DNA from: Alsobacter sp046349155
GTDB lineage: Bacteria > Pseudomonadota > Alphaproteobacteria > Rhizobiales > Beijerinckiaceae
Reading direction: 5' to 3'
NCBI GenBank assembly: GCA_046349155.1
Contig: JAXMCW010000004.1
Span: 186,001-250,000 of the forward strand
DNA: 64,000 nucleotides
Positions 56,349 to 63,930 of this stretch are shown here, one piece after another. The notes below the pieces were generated by a model. That model saw only the letters and a list, made by a program, of their open reading frames with translations, ran no database searches and had not been told where the DNA came from. Both the position numbers and the translations under genes were made by a program. How positions within the stretch are numbered: the first letter of the stretch is position 1; every line of letters starts with the position of its first letter.

Positions 56349-56657
56349 TCAGGCCTTGCGGCGCTGCTCGAGGGCGACGGGCAAGAAGTCGTAGGTCGCA
56401 TACATCTCGGTGCGGAAGGCGCCCCAGGCCGTGCCTTCGACCGCGCGGTTCACGTCGCGCAGGCGATCGGCAGGGAAGCGCAGGGTCACGATCTGGCCCA
56501 GGCCCATGGCCACGACCCACGAGACCAGCTCCACGCCCGCGGGCGGGAATGCCTCCATCCAGCCCTGCTCGCGCAGCTGCTCCTGGATCCGCCCGACCAC
56601 CTTCGACTGGTCGTGCCGCAGGACGATGGTGAGCATCATGGTGGGCTTGTCGGACAT
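56349..56657 (-). CDS. Small protein of unknown function in the aromatic operon
   Basis: A 102-residue protein, no signal or membrane segment. 'MMLTIVLRHDQSKVVGRIQEQL' followed by 'WVVAMGLGQIVTLRFPADRLRDVNRAV' (in pieces) suggests a ferredoxin-like alpha-beta barrel, as in muconolactone isomerase or monooxygenase-like small proteins. I do not recognise the family. It lies 27 bases before the AroE-like gene, in the same operon. A small catabolic isomerase is possible but not supported. Confidence 0.6.
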   Translation of the reverse strand: MSDKPTMMLTIVLRHDQSKVVGRIQEQLREQGWMEAFPPAGVELVSWVVAMGLGQIVTLRFPADRLRDVNRAVEGTAWGAFRTEMYATYDFLPVALEQRRKA

Positions 56658-56704
56658 GCGTTCCTCGGGGGCTTCGGGACGGCTCCGGGATGCGGCGGCG
56701 GATG

Positions 56705-57526
56705 TCAGGTCCCGTCCCCGGAGCGGGCGACCTGGTCGTGGCGAACGGCGATGGCCTCGCAGAGGCCGGGATCGAGCCCGAGCGCGGCCATCATCTCGCC
56801 GGCCTCGCGCATTTCCGCGGCCCGGCGGCGGCCATGGCGCTCCACCCGGGCTCGCATCGTGCGCGAGAGGGCCGGCCAGTCGATGGACGGAAAGCTCTGG
56901 CGCAGGCTCTCGAACACGTCGTCCTGCACGCCCCAGCGGGCGGAGGCCTCGGCGCAGTCGATGATCAGGGCCTCGAGCCCCTTGATCATGATGCTGCGGC
57001 AGAGCTTGGTCGCCGAGGCGCGCCCATGCTCCAGCGCGACGGGGCGGATGTTCATGCCGAGCGGGTTGAGCATGTCGGCCAGCCGCCGGGCCGCCGGGCC
57101 GCCGCCGAGGATGGGAACCCCCAGGCGTGGCTCGGCGACGGGCGCCATCACGGCGCCCTCCACGTAGTCGGCCCCGCTCGCCTCCACCGCCTGGGCCGCC
57201 CGCGTCTTGGTGGTGGGCGAGGCCGAATTGAGGTCGAAGAAGATCTGCCCCGGCCGCAGGACCTTGGCCGCGTCCCGGGCGACGGTCAGGGCCGCGTCGG
57301 CCGTGACAGCCGAGAAAATGACCGGCGCCGCCGCGATGGCCTCGGCGAGGCTGCCCACCGGCGTCGCGCCGTCGGAGCGCGCGCGGTCGACGACGGCGCC
57401 GCGCGTGCGCGGGTCGTCGAACAGGATGTCATAGGCGACGATCGCGGAGGCGCCCCCCGCGAGCAGGTCGCGGGCGAAGGTGCCCCCCACCTCCCCATAG
57501 CCGATGAAAGCCAGCGTGCCGGCCAT
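56705..57526 (-). CDS. 6-phosphogluconate-dehydrogenase-like oxidoreductase with DUF1932-type C-terminus
   Basis: A 273-residue protein. Rossmann motif 'LAFIGYGEVGGTFARDLL' (4-21), 'VIFSAVTADAAL', 'FFDLNSASPTTK' and 'YVEGAVMAPVAEPRLGVPILGGG' in pieces belong to the beta-hydroxyacid dehydrogenase superfamily. The catalytic Lys is in 'SATKLCRSIMIKGLEALI', typical of DUF1932 proteins. Such proteins occur in meta-cleavage operons and probably oxidise a hydroxy acid or hemiacetal intermediate. ATG 57526 gives the conserved start. First gene of the minus operon (with the small protein, AroE-like, lactonase and importer genes after it). Confidence 0.82.
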   Translation of the reverse strand: MAGTLAFIGYGEVGGTFARDLLAGGASAIVAYDILFDDPRTRGAVVDRARSDGATPVGSLAEAIAAAPVIFSAVTADAALTVARDAAKVLRPGQIFFDLNSASPTTKTRAAQAVEASGADYVEGAVMAPVAEPRLGVPILGGGPAARRLADMLNPLGMNIRPVALEHGRASATKLCRSIMIKGLEALIIDCAEASARWGVQDDVFESLRQSFPSIDWPALSRTMRARVERHGRRRAAEMREAGEMMAALGLDPGLCEAIAVRHDQVARSGDGT

Positions 57527-57615
57527 GACGTTTCCCCTCCTGCCGAGGGTCACGGTGGCGCAGGCGCGGCGCTGAGGGAAATGACAAGAATGGGGCTATT
57601 CCTGAAACTCCCTCA

Positions 57616-58521
57616 TCAATGGCCGCCCCGCCGGTCCTTCAGCTGCACCCGGATCAGCTGCAGCAGCGCGGTGGCGGCGGGCGAGAGCGACGCGCCCCGG
57701 CGCGACACGATGCCGAGGGTCCGCGAGATCCCCGGGTTGCGCAGCGGAAGCGCCGTGACTCCCGGCGTTCCCGCTCCGTCGACGGACAGGCGCGGCAGGA
57801 TGGCGACGGCCAGGCCCTCGATGACGAGGCTGACGGCGGTGGCGACGTGCTGGCACTCGTAGCGCCAGGTCATCTGCTCCCGCCGGCTGCCCAGCGCATC
57901 GTCGATCAGCATGCGGTTTCCGGTCTGGGCGCTGATACGCACCAGAGGGGTTCCCTCGAGGTCCGACCAGTCGACATGCGCCTTGCGCGCAAGGGGGTGG
58001 GCCGCCGGGCACACGGCCACGAAGGGCTCCTTGAGCAAGGGGGAGATCTCGAGGTTGCCCCGGTTGGCCGAGACGATCGTGATGCCGAACTCGGCCCGCC
58101 CGTCCTGGACATGCTCGGCGATCTCCGTCGCCGAATTGTCGTGGACCTGCACATTGAGGCCGGGCCACGACCGCTCGAACTCGCGCAGCACGTGGGGAAG
58201 ATAGTGGATGGCGATCGTGGGAAGGCAGCCGATGCACAGACGCTGCTGGCGAGCCGCGCCCTGCTGCTTCACGGCCTGCAGGCTGCCTGTGATCTCGTCC
58301 ATCATCCGGCGGGCGGCAGGCAGCAACCCCTCGCCGGCCGGGGTCAGCGAGACCTGGCGGGTGGTGCGCGCAAGCAGCTTCACGCCAAGGTCGTCCTCCA
58401 GCTTCTTCAGCCGATGGCTGAGCGCCGTCTGCGAGAGGTTCAGGTGTCCGGCGGCCTGATGGAAGCTGCCGCGCTCGGCGATGCTGAGGAAGGCTTCCAG
58501 CCCCAGGAAGTCGACGCGCAT
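57616..58521 (-). CDS. LysR-type transcriptional regulator
   Basis: A 301-residue regulator. N-terminal winged helix 'FLSIAERGSFHQAAGHLNLSQTALSHRLKKLEDDLG' (in pieces, residues 10-45), with the C-terminal co-inducer domain from about 90. 'LCIGCLPTIAIHYLPHVLREF' opens that domain. Divergent from the VOC dioxygenase gene, with an inverted repeat at 58563-58581 between them, the classical layout for LysR control of an aromatic pathway. It probably also controls the minus-strand operon beginning at 57526. Confidence 0.93.
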   Translation of the reverse strand: MRVDFLGLEAFLSIAERGSFHQAAGHLNLSQTALSHRLKKLEDDLGVKLLARTTRQVSLTPAGEGLLPAARRMMDEITGSLQAVKQQGAARQQRLCIGCLPTIAIHYLPHVLREFERSWPGLNVQVHDNSATEIAEHVQDGRAEFGITIVSANRGNLEISPLLKEPFVAVCPAAHPLARKAHVDWSDLEGTPLVRISAQTGNRMLIDDALGSRREQMTWRYECQHVATAVSLVIEGLAVAILPRLSVDGAGTPGVTALPLRNPGISRTLGIVSRRGASLSPAATALLQLIRVQLKDRRGGH

Positions 58522-58562
58522 GAACCCTCTCCCGATTGCTGCACCAGATTCAGCAATTGGGC

Positions 58563-58581
58563 CAAACAATCAATTTGTTTG
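58563..58581 (+). promoter_or_regulatory. LysR binding-site candidate in the divergent promoter
   Basis: CAAACAA (58563-58569) and TTGTTTG (58575-58581) form a perfect inverted repeat with a 5-base spacer, within the 102-base region between lysR and the dioxygenase gene. The region is the AT-richest in this operon; TTCAGCAATT (58550-58559) upstream may be the second half-site. Confidence 0.5.
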
Positions 58582-58623
58582 TTCGCCCTGCCGCGCGCTT
58601 CCATGCCCGCGGGAGGAACGACG

Positions 58624-59595
58624 ATGACGACCGAGCCCTGCCACGACCTTGCGCATCTGGCCCATGTCGAGATGTTCACGCCCCGGCCGGAGGAGAGCCT
58701 GCGGTTCTTCGTCGACGTCATGGGCATGACGGAGAGCGGGCGCGACGGCGACAGCGTCTATCTTCGGGGCTGGGACGACTACGAGTTCCACACCCTCAAG
58801 CTGACGGCGCACCATACGTCCGGCATCGCGCACGTGGCGTTTCGCTGCTGGAGCCCGGAGGCGCTCGAGCGCCGGGTCCGCGTCCTCGAGGCCATGGGCG
58901 CCGGCCTCGGGTGGGTGGACGGGGACCTCGGCCACGGCCGCGCCTATCGCGCGCGCAACGCCGACGGCCATGTCTTCGAGATCTACTACGACACCCGCTG
59001 GTACGAGCCCCCGCCGCAGCTGCGCCCGGCGCTGAAGAACCAGGCGATGCGCTACCCGGCGAGGGGCTGCAACGTGCGCCGCCTCGACCACCTGAACCTC
59101 CTGGTGCTGGACGTCGCCGAGACGCGGCGCTTTCTCGAGCGAGGGCTCGGCATGCGCACGACGGAGATGATCGTGCTCGACAGCGGCGCGGAGGCAGGAG
59201 CCTGGCTCACCTGCACGAACAAGACCTACGACATCGCCTTCACCAAGGACTTCACGGGCACCCCGGCGCGCTTCCACCACCTCACCTACGCGGTGGACAG
59301 CCGAGAGGACATCCTGCGCGCCGCCGACATCTTCCTGGAGGCGGGGGTCCACATCGAGACGGGTCCGCACAAGCACGCGGTGCAGCAGACCTTCTTCCTC
59401 TATGTCTGGGAGCCTGGCGGGAACCGCGTCGAGATCGCCTGTGCCGGGGCTCGCCTCATGCTTGCGCCTGACTGGAAGCCGATCGTATGGACCCAGGCCG
59501 AGCGCGCCAAGGGCCAGGCCTGGGGGCTGAAGACGGTGGAGTCCTTCCATACGCACGGCACCCCGCCGGTCCCGGCGAAGACAGGGTCGTCCTGA
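58624..59595 (+). CDS. VOC-family extradiol ring-cleavage dioxygenase (type I)
   Basis: A 323-residue two-domain vicinal-oxygen-chelate protein. The catalytic iron ligands of the C-terminal domain are visible: His156 ('RLDHLNLL'), His218 or 219 ('RFHHLTY') and Glu270 ('NRVEIAC'). The length is normal for catechol 2,3-dioxygenases. It heads an operon with LigJ- and LigK-like genes. In the well-studied protocatechuate 4,5- and gallate pathways the dioxygenase is of the unrelated LigAB type, so a VOC enzyme here is a substitution or means another starting catechol, for instance one with carboxyl groups. The substrate must give 4-oxalomesaconate or a compound LigI, LigJ can use. Confidence 0.85.
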   Translation: MTTEPCHDLAHLAHVEMFTPRPEESLRFFVDVMGMTESGRDGDSVYLRGWDDYEFHTLKLTAHHTSGIAHVAFRCWSPEALERRVRVLEAMGAGLGWVDGDLGHGRAYRARNADGHVFEIYYDTRWYEPPPQLRPALKNQAMRYPARGCNVRRLDHLNLLVLDVAETRRFLERGLGMRTTEMIVLDSGAEAGAWLTCTNKTYDIAFTKDFTGTPARFHHLTYAVDSREDILRAADIFLEAGVHIETGPHKHAVQQTFFLYVWEPGGNRVEIACAGARLMLAPDWKPIVWTQAERAKGQAWGLKTVESFHTHGTPPVPAKTGSS

Positions 59596-59635
59596 TGAGG
59601 GCCGGCGTTCCCACCCGGCCGGCAGGAGGTTCGCG

Positions 59636-60664
59636 ATGATCATCGACTGTCACGGCCACTACACGACGGCTCCGAAGGCGCTGGAGGACTGGCGCAACCG
59701 GCAGGTCGCCGCGATCCACGATCCCTCCGCCCGCCCCAGGGCGTCGGAGCTGCGGATCTCGGACGACGAGCTGCGCCAGTCCATCGAGGACAACCAGCTC
59801 CGCCTCATGGACGAGCGCGGCATCGACCTCACCATCTTCAGCCCGCGCGCCAGCTTCATGGCCCACCATGTCGGCGACTTCTCGGTCTCTTCCGAATGGG
59901 CGGCCATCTGCAACGAGCTGTGCTTCCGGGTGTCGCGGCTTTTCCCGGCCCGCTTTGCCGGAGCAGCCATGCTGCCGCAGAGCCCGGGCGTTGACCCGGC
60001 CACCTGCATCCCCGAGCTCGAGCGCTGCGTGCGCGATTACGGCTTCGTCGGCGTCAACCTCAACCCGGACCCGACGGGCGGCTGGTGGAAGAGCCCGCCG
60101 CTGACGGACCGCCACTGGTACCCGATCTACGAGGCCATGGCGGAGCATGACATCCCCGCCATGATCCATGTCTCCACGAGTTGCAACGCCTGCTTCCACA
60201 CGACGGGCGCGCACTACATCAACGCGGACACCACGGCGGTGATGCAGCTCATCGAGGGTGACCTCTTCCGGGACTTCCCGACCCTGCGCTTCGTGATCCC
60301 GCATGGCGGCGGGGCGGCGCCCTACCATTGGGGGCGCTATCGCGGCCTCGCCCAGGCGCTGAAAAAGCCGGAGCTGCGCGAGCACCTCCTGCGGAACGTC
60401 TTCTTCGACACCTGCGTGTACCACCAGCCGGGCGTCGACCTGCTCACCCGGGTGATCCCGGTCGCCAACATCCTCTTCGCGAGCGAGATGATCGGCGCGG
60501 TCCGCGGCGTCGATCCCGAGACCGGGTTCCACTTCGACGATACGCGCCGCTACGTCGAGGCCGCGCCGAACCTGTCCGGCGCGGACCGCCATGCCATCTA
60601 CGAGGGCAATGCGCGCCGGGTCTATCCCCGCCTCGACGCCGCCTTGCGCGCCCGCCAGGCCTGA
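59636..60664 (+). CDS. ligJ: 4-oxalomesaconate hydratase (LigJ-like amidohydrolase)
   Basis: A 342-residue metal-dependent TIM barrel of the Amidohydrolase_2 family. 'IIDCHGHYTTAPKALEDWR' (2-20) has the HxH metal pair and the LigJ-specific 'HYTTAP' sequence. 'SPRASFMAHH', 'GGWWKSPPLTDRHWYPIYE' and 'IPHGGGAAPYHWGRYRG' are further LigJ motifs. It hydrates 4-oxalomesaconate to 4-carboxy-4-hydroxy-2-oxoadipate. AGGAGG lies seven bases before the ATG. Second gene of the plus-strand operon, 40 bases after the dioxygenase gene. Confidence 0.9.
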   Translation: MIIDCHGHYTTAPKALEDWRNRQVAAIHDPSARPRASELRISDDELRQSIEDNQLRLMDERGIDLTIFSPRASFMAHHVGDFSVSSEWAAICNELCFRVSRLFPARFAGAAMLPQSPGVDPATCIPELERCVRDYGFVGVNLNPDPTGGWWKSPPLTDRHWYPIYEAMAEHDIPAMIHVSTSCNACFHTTGAHYINADTTAVMQLIEGDLFRDFPTLRFVIPHGGGAAPYHWGRYRGLAQALKKPELREHLLRNVFFDTCVYHQPGVDLLTRVIPVANILFASEMIGAVRGVDPETGFHFDDTRRYVEAAPNLSGADRHAIYEGNARRVYPRLDAALRARQA

Positions 60665-60675
60665 AGGACCAAGCC

Positions 60676-61359
60676 ATGACCGAACTCGGCATCGTCAAGC
60701 GCAACATCGTGCGGGCCGACCGCACGGCCACGGACCGGCTCGCGCAGTTCGGCGCCACCACGGTGCACGAGGCCATGGGCCGCGTCGGGCTGATGAAGCC
60801 GGCCATCCGGCCCATCTATGCCGGGGCGAGCGTCTCGGGCACGGCCGTCACCGTGCTCCTTCACCCCGGCGACAACTGGATGATGCATGTGGTCGCAGAG
60901 CAGATCCAGCCGGGCGACATCGTCGTCGCCGCGCTCACGGCGGACTGCACCGACGGCTATTTCGGCGATCTCCTGGCCACGAGCTTCCGGGCGCGCGGCG
61001 CGCGGGCGCTCGTCATCGACGCCGGCGTCAGGGACGTGAAGACGCTCACCGAGATGGGCTTCCCGGTCTGGAGCAGGTGCATCTCCTCCAAGGGGACGGT
61101 GAAGGCGACGCTCGGCTCGGTGAACGTTCCCGTCGTCTGCGCCGGCGCGGCCGTGCAGCCCGGCGACGCCATCGTGGCCGATGACGACGGCGTGGTCGTG
61201 GTGCCCGCGGCATGGGTGACCCGCGTCGCCGACGCGGCCGCGGCCCGGGAGGCGAACGAGGCCGACAAGCGCGCCAGGCTCGCCTCGGGCGTGCTCGGCC
61301 TCGATCTCTACAAGATGCGCGAGCCGCTGGAGAAGGCGGGCCTGCGCTACATTGATTGA
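60676..61359 (+). CDS. ligK: 4-carboxy-4-hydroxy-2-oxoadipate aldolase / oxaloacetate decarboxylase (LigK-like)
   Basis: A 227-residue RraA-fold class II pyruvate aldolase. 'FGATTVHEAMGRVGLMKPAIRPIYAG' (in pieces, from about 26) is LigK-specific, and 'GYFGDLLATSFRARGARALVIDAGVRD' (in pieces, about 95-120) holds the metal-binding Asp and substrate Arg. It cleaves the LigJ product to pyruvate and oxaloacetate. Starts 11 bases after ligJ. Ends the known meta-cleavage chemistry of the pathway. Confidence 0.92.
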   Translation: MTELGIVKRNIVRADRTATDRLAQFGATTVHEAMGRVGLMKPAIRPIYAGASVSGTAVTVLLHPGDNWMMHVVAEQIQPGDIVVAALTADCTDGYFGDLLATSFRARGARALVIDAGVRDVKTLTEMGFPVWSRCISSKGTVKATLGSVNVPVVCAGAAVQPGDAIVADDDGVVVVPAAWVTRVADAAAAREANEADKRARLASGVLGLDLYKMREPLEKAGLRYID

Positions 61360-61377
61360 CGCGCGAGGTCGCCGCCC

Positions 61378-62061
61378 ATGGACGCGCTTGTCGTTCTCCA
61401 ATCCATGGCAACCCGCAGACTGCTCGAGCAAGTCGTACCCGCCTACAGCCTGCAGACGGGCACGCAGGTCGTGCTGCGCGCGATGGGCGGCGTCGAGGTG
61501 GCGCGCCTCGTGCGGTCCGGCGAATCCGGCGACGTCGTCATCCTCGCGGAGCCGGCGCTCCGGTCGCTCGCCGAGGACGGGCTGGTCCTCCGCGACAGCC
61601 TGCGCTGCGTGGCCCGGGCCGAGATGGTGGCTGCGACGCCTGCCGGGCGGCAACGGCCCGACATGTCCAGCGGCGACGCCGTCCGGCGGGCGATCATGGC
61701 CGCGGACAAGGTCGCCTTTTCCACCGGCCCGAGCGGCGACCACCTGATGGCGCTCTGCGCGGCCTGGGGCATCCCCACGGATGCAGGGCGCTTCGTGAAG
61801 GCGCCCGCCGGGGTCCCCGTCGGATCCCTGCTGGCCGAGGGGGCGGCTGACCTCGGCTTCCAGCAGCGCAGCGAACTCCTGGGCGTGCCCGGCGTGGAGA
61901 TCGTCGGGAGCCTGCCTCCGGACGTCGCGGCCACGACGGCGTTCCTCGGAGGGATTGCGGCCGGATGCCGGGCCCCCCGCGCCGCGGCGGATCTCCTGGG
62001 CGCCCTCGCCTCGCCGGGCCTTGTGGAGCTCAAGCGAGGCCTGGGCCTGGAGCCTGGCTAG
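61378..62061 (+). CDS. ModA-like substrate-binding-fold protein without a signal peptide
   Basis: A 227-residue protein with the type II periplasmic-binding fold of ModA/SBP_bac_11. 'ALVVLQSMATRRLLEQVVPAY' at the start and 'VARLVRSGESGDVVILAEPAL' resemble molybdate-binding proteins. There is no hydrophobic leader, and the binding-domain sequence begins at residue 3, so the protein should stay in the cytoplasm. It follows ligK by 18 bases and ends the operon, with no permease or ATPase. It may bind a pathway acid or act as an enzyme or sensor. A substrate-binding role in transport is unlikely. Confidence 0.75.
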   Translation: MDALVVLQSMATRRLLEQVVPAYSLQTGTQVVLRAMGGVEVARLVRSGESGDVVILAEPALRSLAEDGLVLRDSLRCVARAEMVAATPAGRQRPDMSSGDAVRRAIMAADKVAFSTGPSGDHLMALCAAWGIPTDAGRFVKAPAGVPVGSLLAEGAADLGFQQRSELLGVPGVEIVGSLPPDVAATTAFLGGIAAGCRAPRAAADLLGALASPGLVELKRGLGLEPG

Positions 62062-62104
62062 CTGGCCCGGGCCGGTCGCGGGCCCGACCCCGCCGGGCGC
62101 CGGG

Positions 62105-62548
62105 CTACTGGCGGATGTCCGGCTCCACGAGCTTGGCCAGGTTGCGCAGGGATTCCTGCCAGCCCATGTAGCAGGCCTCGGCGGGAATGACGTCCGGCAC
62201 GCCGTCCTGGACGACGTGCAGCTCCGTCCCCGTCGAGACCGCCCGCAGCGTCACCGTGACCTGAATCTCACCGGGAAGGTTCGGGTCCTCGAACCGGTCC
62301 GTGTAGCGCACGCGCTCATGGGGGACGAGCTCCAGAAACTCGCCGCCGAAGGCGTGGCTGTGACCCGTCGTGAAGTTGCGGAAGGACATGCGGAACGCGC
62401 CGCCTTCGCGCGGGTCGAGATGATGGACGGTGCAGGTGAAGCCGTTCGGCGGCAGCCACTTGGCCAGGGCGTCGGCCTCGAGGAAGGCCCGGTAGACCTT
62501 CTCCGGCCGGGTCGCCAGGACACGGTGCAGCTTGATGGTGCTCGGCAT
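62105..62548 (-). CDS. SRPBCC/AHSA1-family (START-like) protein
   Basis: A 147-residue protein. 'LHRVLATRPEKVYRAFLEADALAKWLPP' (in pieces) is the AHSA1 opening with the Trp-Leu-Pro motif. 'EGGAFRMSFRN' and 'CYMGWQESLRNLAKLVE' close the helix-grip fold. Members bind hydrophobic ligands or act as stress-related accessories. Single gene, convergent with the ModA-like gene, separated by 43 bases. Function unknown. Confidence 0.85.
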   Translation of the reverse strand: MPSTIKLHRVLATRPEKVYRAFLEADALAKWLPPNGFTCTVHHLDPREGGAFRMSFRNFTTGHSHAFGGEFLELVPHERVRYTDRFEDPNLPGEIQVTVTLRAVSTGTELHVVQDGVPDVIPAEACYMGWQESLRNLAKLVEPDIRQ

Positions 62549-62645
62549 GGTCTCTCCTTCGGGTTCGGGGGCGCCTTGGCGCCCATGCCCCGAGGACGAA
62601 CGGGCCCCGGCCGATCCGACATGGTTCGCCAGCTCGCGCTCGGCG

Positions 62646-63146
62646 TCAGCGCCGCCCGACGCGCTTGAGCCTGACGATCACCTCGACGCCGTCGAGCACA
62701 TAGCCCGGCGGTGGCTCGGGCAGCTGCGACACCTGCACCTCGTCGGCCGGGACGTCCATCATCACGTCCTCGCCCTGGATCAGGAAATGATGATGGTCGC
62801 TCGTGTTCGTGTCGAAATAGGCCTTGCCCGCGCTGGTCAGCACCTGTCGCAGCAATCCCGCCTCCGTGAACTGGCGCAGGGTGTTGTAGACCGTGGCGAG
62901 CGACAGCCCGACCTTGGCCTTGTGCGCCTCGTCGTAAAGGCTCTCGGCGGTGACGTGGCGGTCTCCCTTGGCGAACAGCATCCAGCCGAGCAGGATCCGC
63001 TGCCGGGTCGGCCGCAGGCCGCTGGCGCGCAGCCGGGACCGCACGGCGCTCACGGGACAGCCGCGCCGCGCCAGGTCGGCGTGCCGCGGATCATCGTCCG
63101 CGTCGGCTGTCAGGGCACGGACCATGAAGTCTTCGGTGATGCGCAT
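62646..63146 (-). CDS. irr: Irr-type Fur-family transcriptional regulator
   Basis: A 166-residue regulator. The Fur-type winged helix includes 'GLRPTRQRILLGWMLF' (43-58) and 'VGLSLATVYNTLRQFTEAGLL' in pieces (recognition helix around 80-99). Irr features are a Cys30-Pro31 heme-regulatory motif in 'RRGCPVSAV' and the His118-120 cluster in 'TSDHHHFLI', where Fur would have HHDHL. In Rhizobiales Irr controls haem and iron genes under iron limitation and is degraded or inactivated on haem binding. ATG 63146 is chosen; an upstream ATG adds 14 non-conserved residues. Confidence 0.92.
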   Translation of the reverse strand: MRITEDFMVRALTADADDDPRHADLARRGCPVSAVRSRLRASGLRPTRQRILLGWMLFAKGDRHVTAESLYDEAHKAKVGLSLATVYNTLRQFTEAGLLRQVLTSAGKAYFDTNTSDHHHFLIQGEDVMMDVPADEVQVSQLPEPPPGYVLDGVEVIVRLKRVGRR

Positions 63147-63462
63147 GGGCAGTCCAGTTTGGAACAATTGAAAACAATGATCACCCAATATCTTGGGTAG
63201 CGGATAGATCCCTGCGGGTCAATCGCCGTGTCTCCGAAAGAACAGGTCCGATCGACCAAATGACAGTCAATCGTCTGCCTAGAATGGAGAGGTTCTAAAC
63301 TGGAAATCTGTTTCTTTGATTGGAATAATTCAAGAAGATCAGCCTTGCCGGGCCTGCTGTCGGTTGACTATGACGAGAGCCCTCACGTCCGTGGTTCCCG
63401 GGCTCCTCCGCAGGCCGAGCCGTGCGGGATCTTACGACACGCACTCGACCGCAAGGCCCGGA
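63147..63462. other. Irr upstream region with an inverted repeat
   Basis: A 316-base divergent stretch. It is less GC-rich than the rest. TAGAA (63280-63284) and TTCTA (63293-63297) form an inverted repeat with an 8-base spacer, similar to half-sites of iron-control elements bound by Irr (TTTAGAA...TTCTAAA). An AT-rich patch with TTGGAACAATTGAAAAC lies at 63158-63174 directly before irr. No gene is seen. Confidence 0.4.
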
Positions 63463-63930
63463 ATGACCTCATCCCCCGTCCGCCTCAAGGCGCCCTGGCG
63501 CGTCGTGCCTTCCGGCAATTGCCTCGCCGTCGAGGACGCCACAGGGCTGCGGCTGGCCTATGTGCCCTTCGAGGAGGCCGGCGATTCCCTTGCGACGGGA
63601 CGGATCCTGACCAGCGACGATGCGCGCCTCGTCGCCGAGGGAATCGCGAACCTGCCGGACATTCTCGGTCGCATCGGGGACGGGGCCGCGGAGCCCGCGG
63701 CGGCTCCCGCAAGGGTGCGCGTGGCTCCCGAAGCGGCGGCCGACGAGGACGAGACCCGGCCTCGGTCCAGATGGAGCGACGGCCCCGGGCCGCTTCGATC
63801 CGTGCTGAAGATCGCCATCCCCGCCGCCATCATGGCCGTCATCCTGCTCCTCCTGCTGGAGGCGCTGACGATCCCGGCGACGGTGGAAGTCGATCCCGCG
63901 AACTGGCTGGGGACGTCCCGCCGTCGCTGA
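63463..63930 (+). CDS. Small membrane-anchored protein of unknown function
   Basis: A 155-residue protein. Residues 8-48 ('APWRVVPSGNCLAVEDATG' and 'LAYVPFEEAGDSLATGRILTSDDARLVAEGIANLP' in pieces) form a compact domain found in small alphaproteobacterial proteins. An Ala/Glu-rich linker follows, then one transmembrane helix near 116-134 ('IAIPAAIMAVILLLLLEAL') and a short basic tail. The ATG at 63463 starts the conserved part; upstream starts add low-complexity sequence. Neighbour of irr, divergent. Function unknown. Confidence 0.65.
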   Translation: MTSSPVRLKAPWRVVPSGNCLAVEDATGLRLAYVPFEEAGDSLATGRILTSDDARLVAEGIANLPDILGRIGDGAAEPAAAPARVRVAPEAAADEDETRPRSRWSDGPGPLRSVLKIAIPAAIMAVILLLLLEALTIPATVEVDPANWLGTSRRR

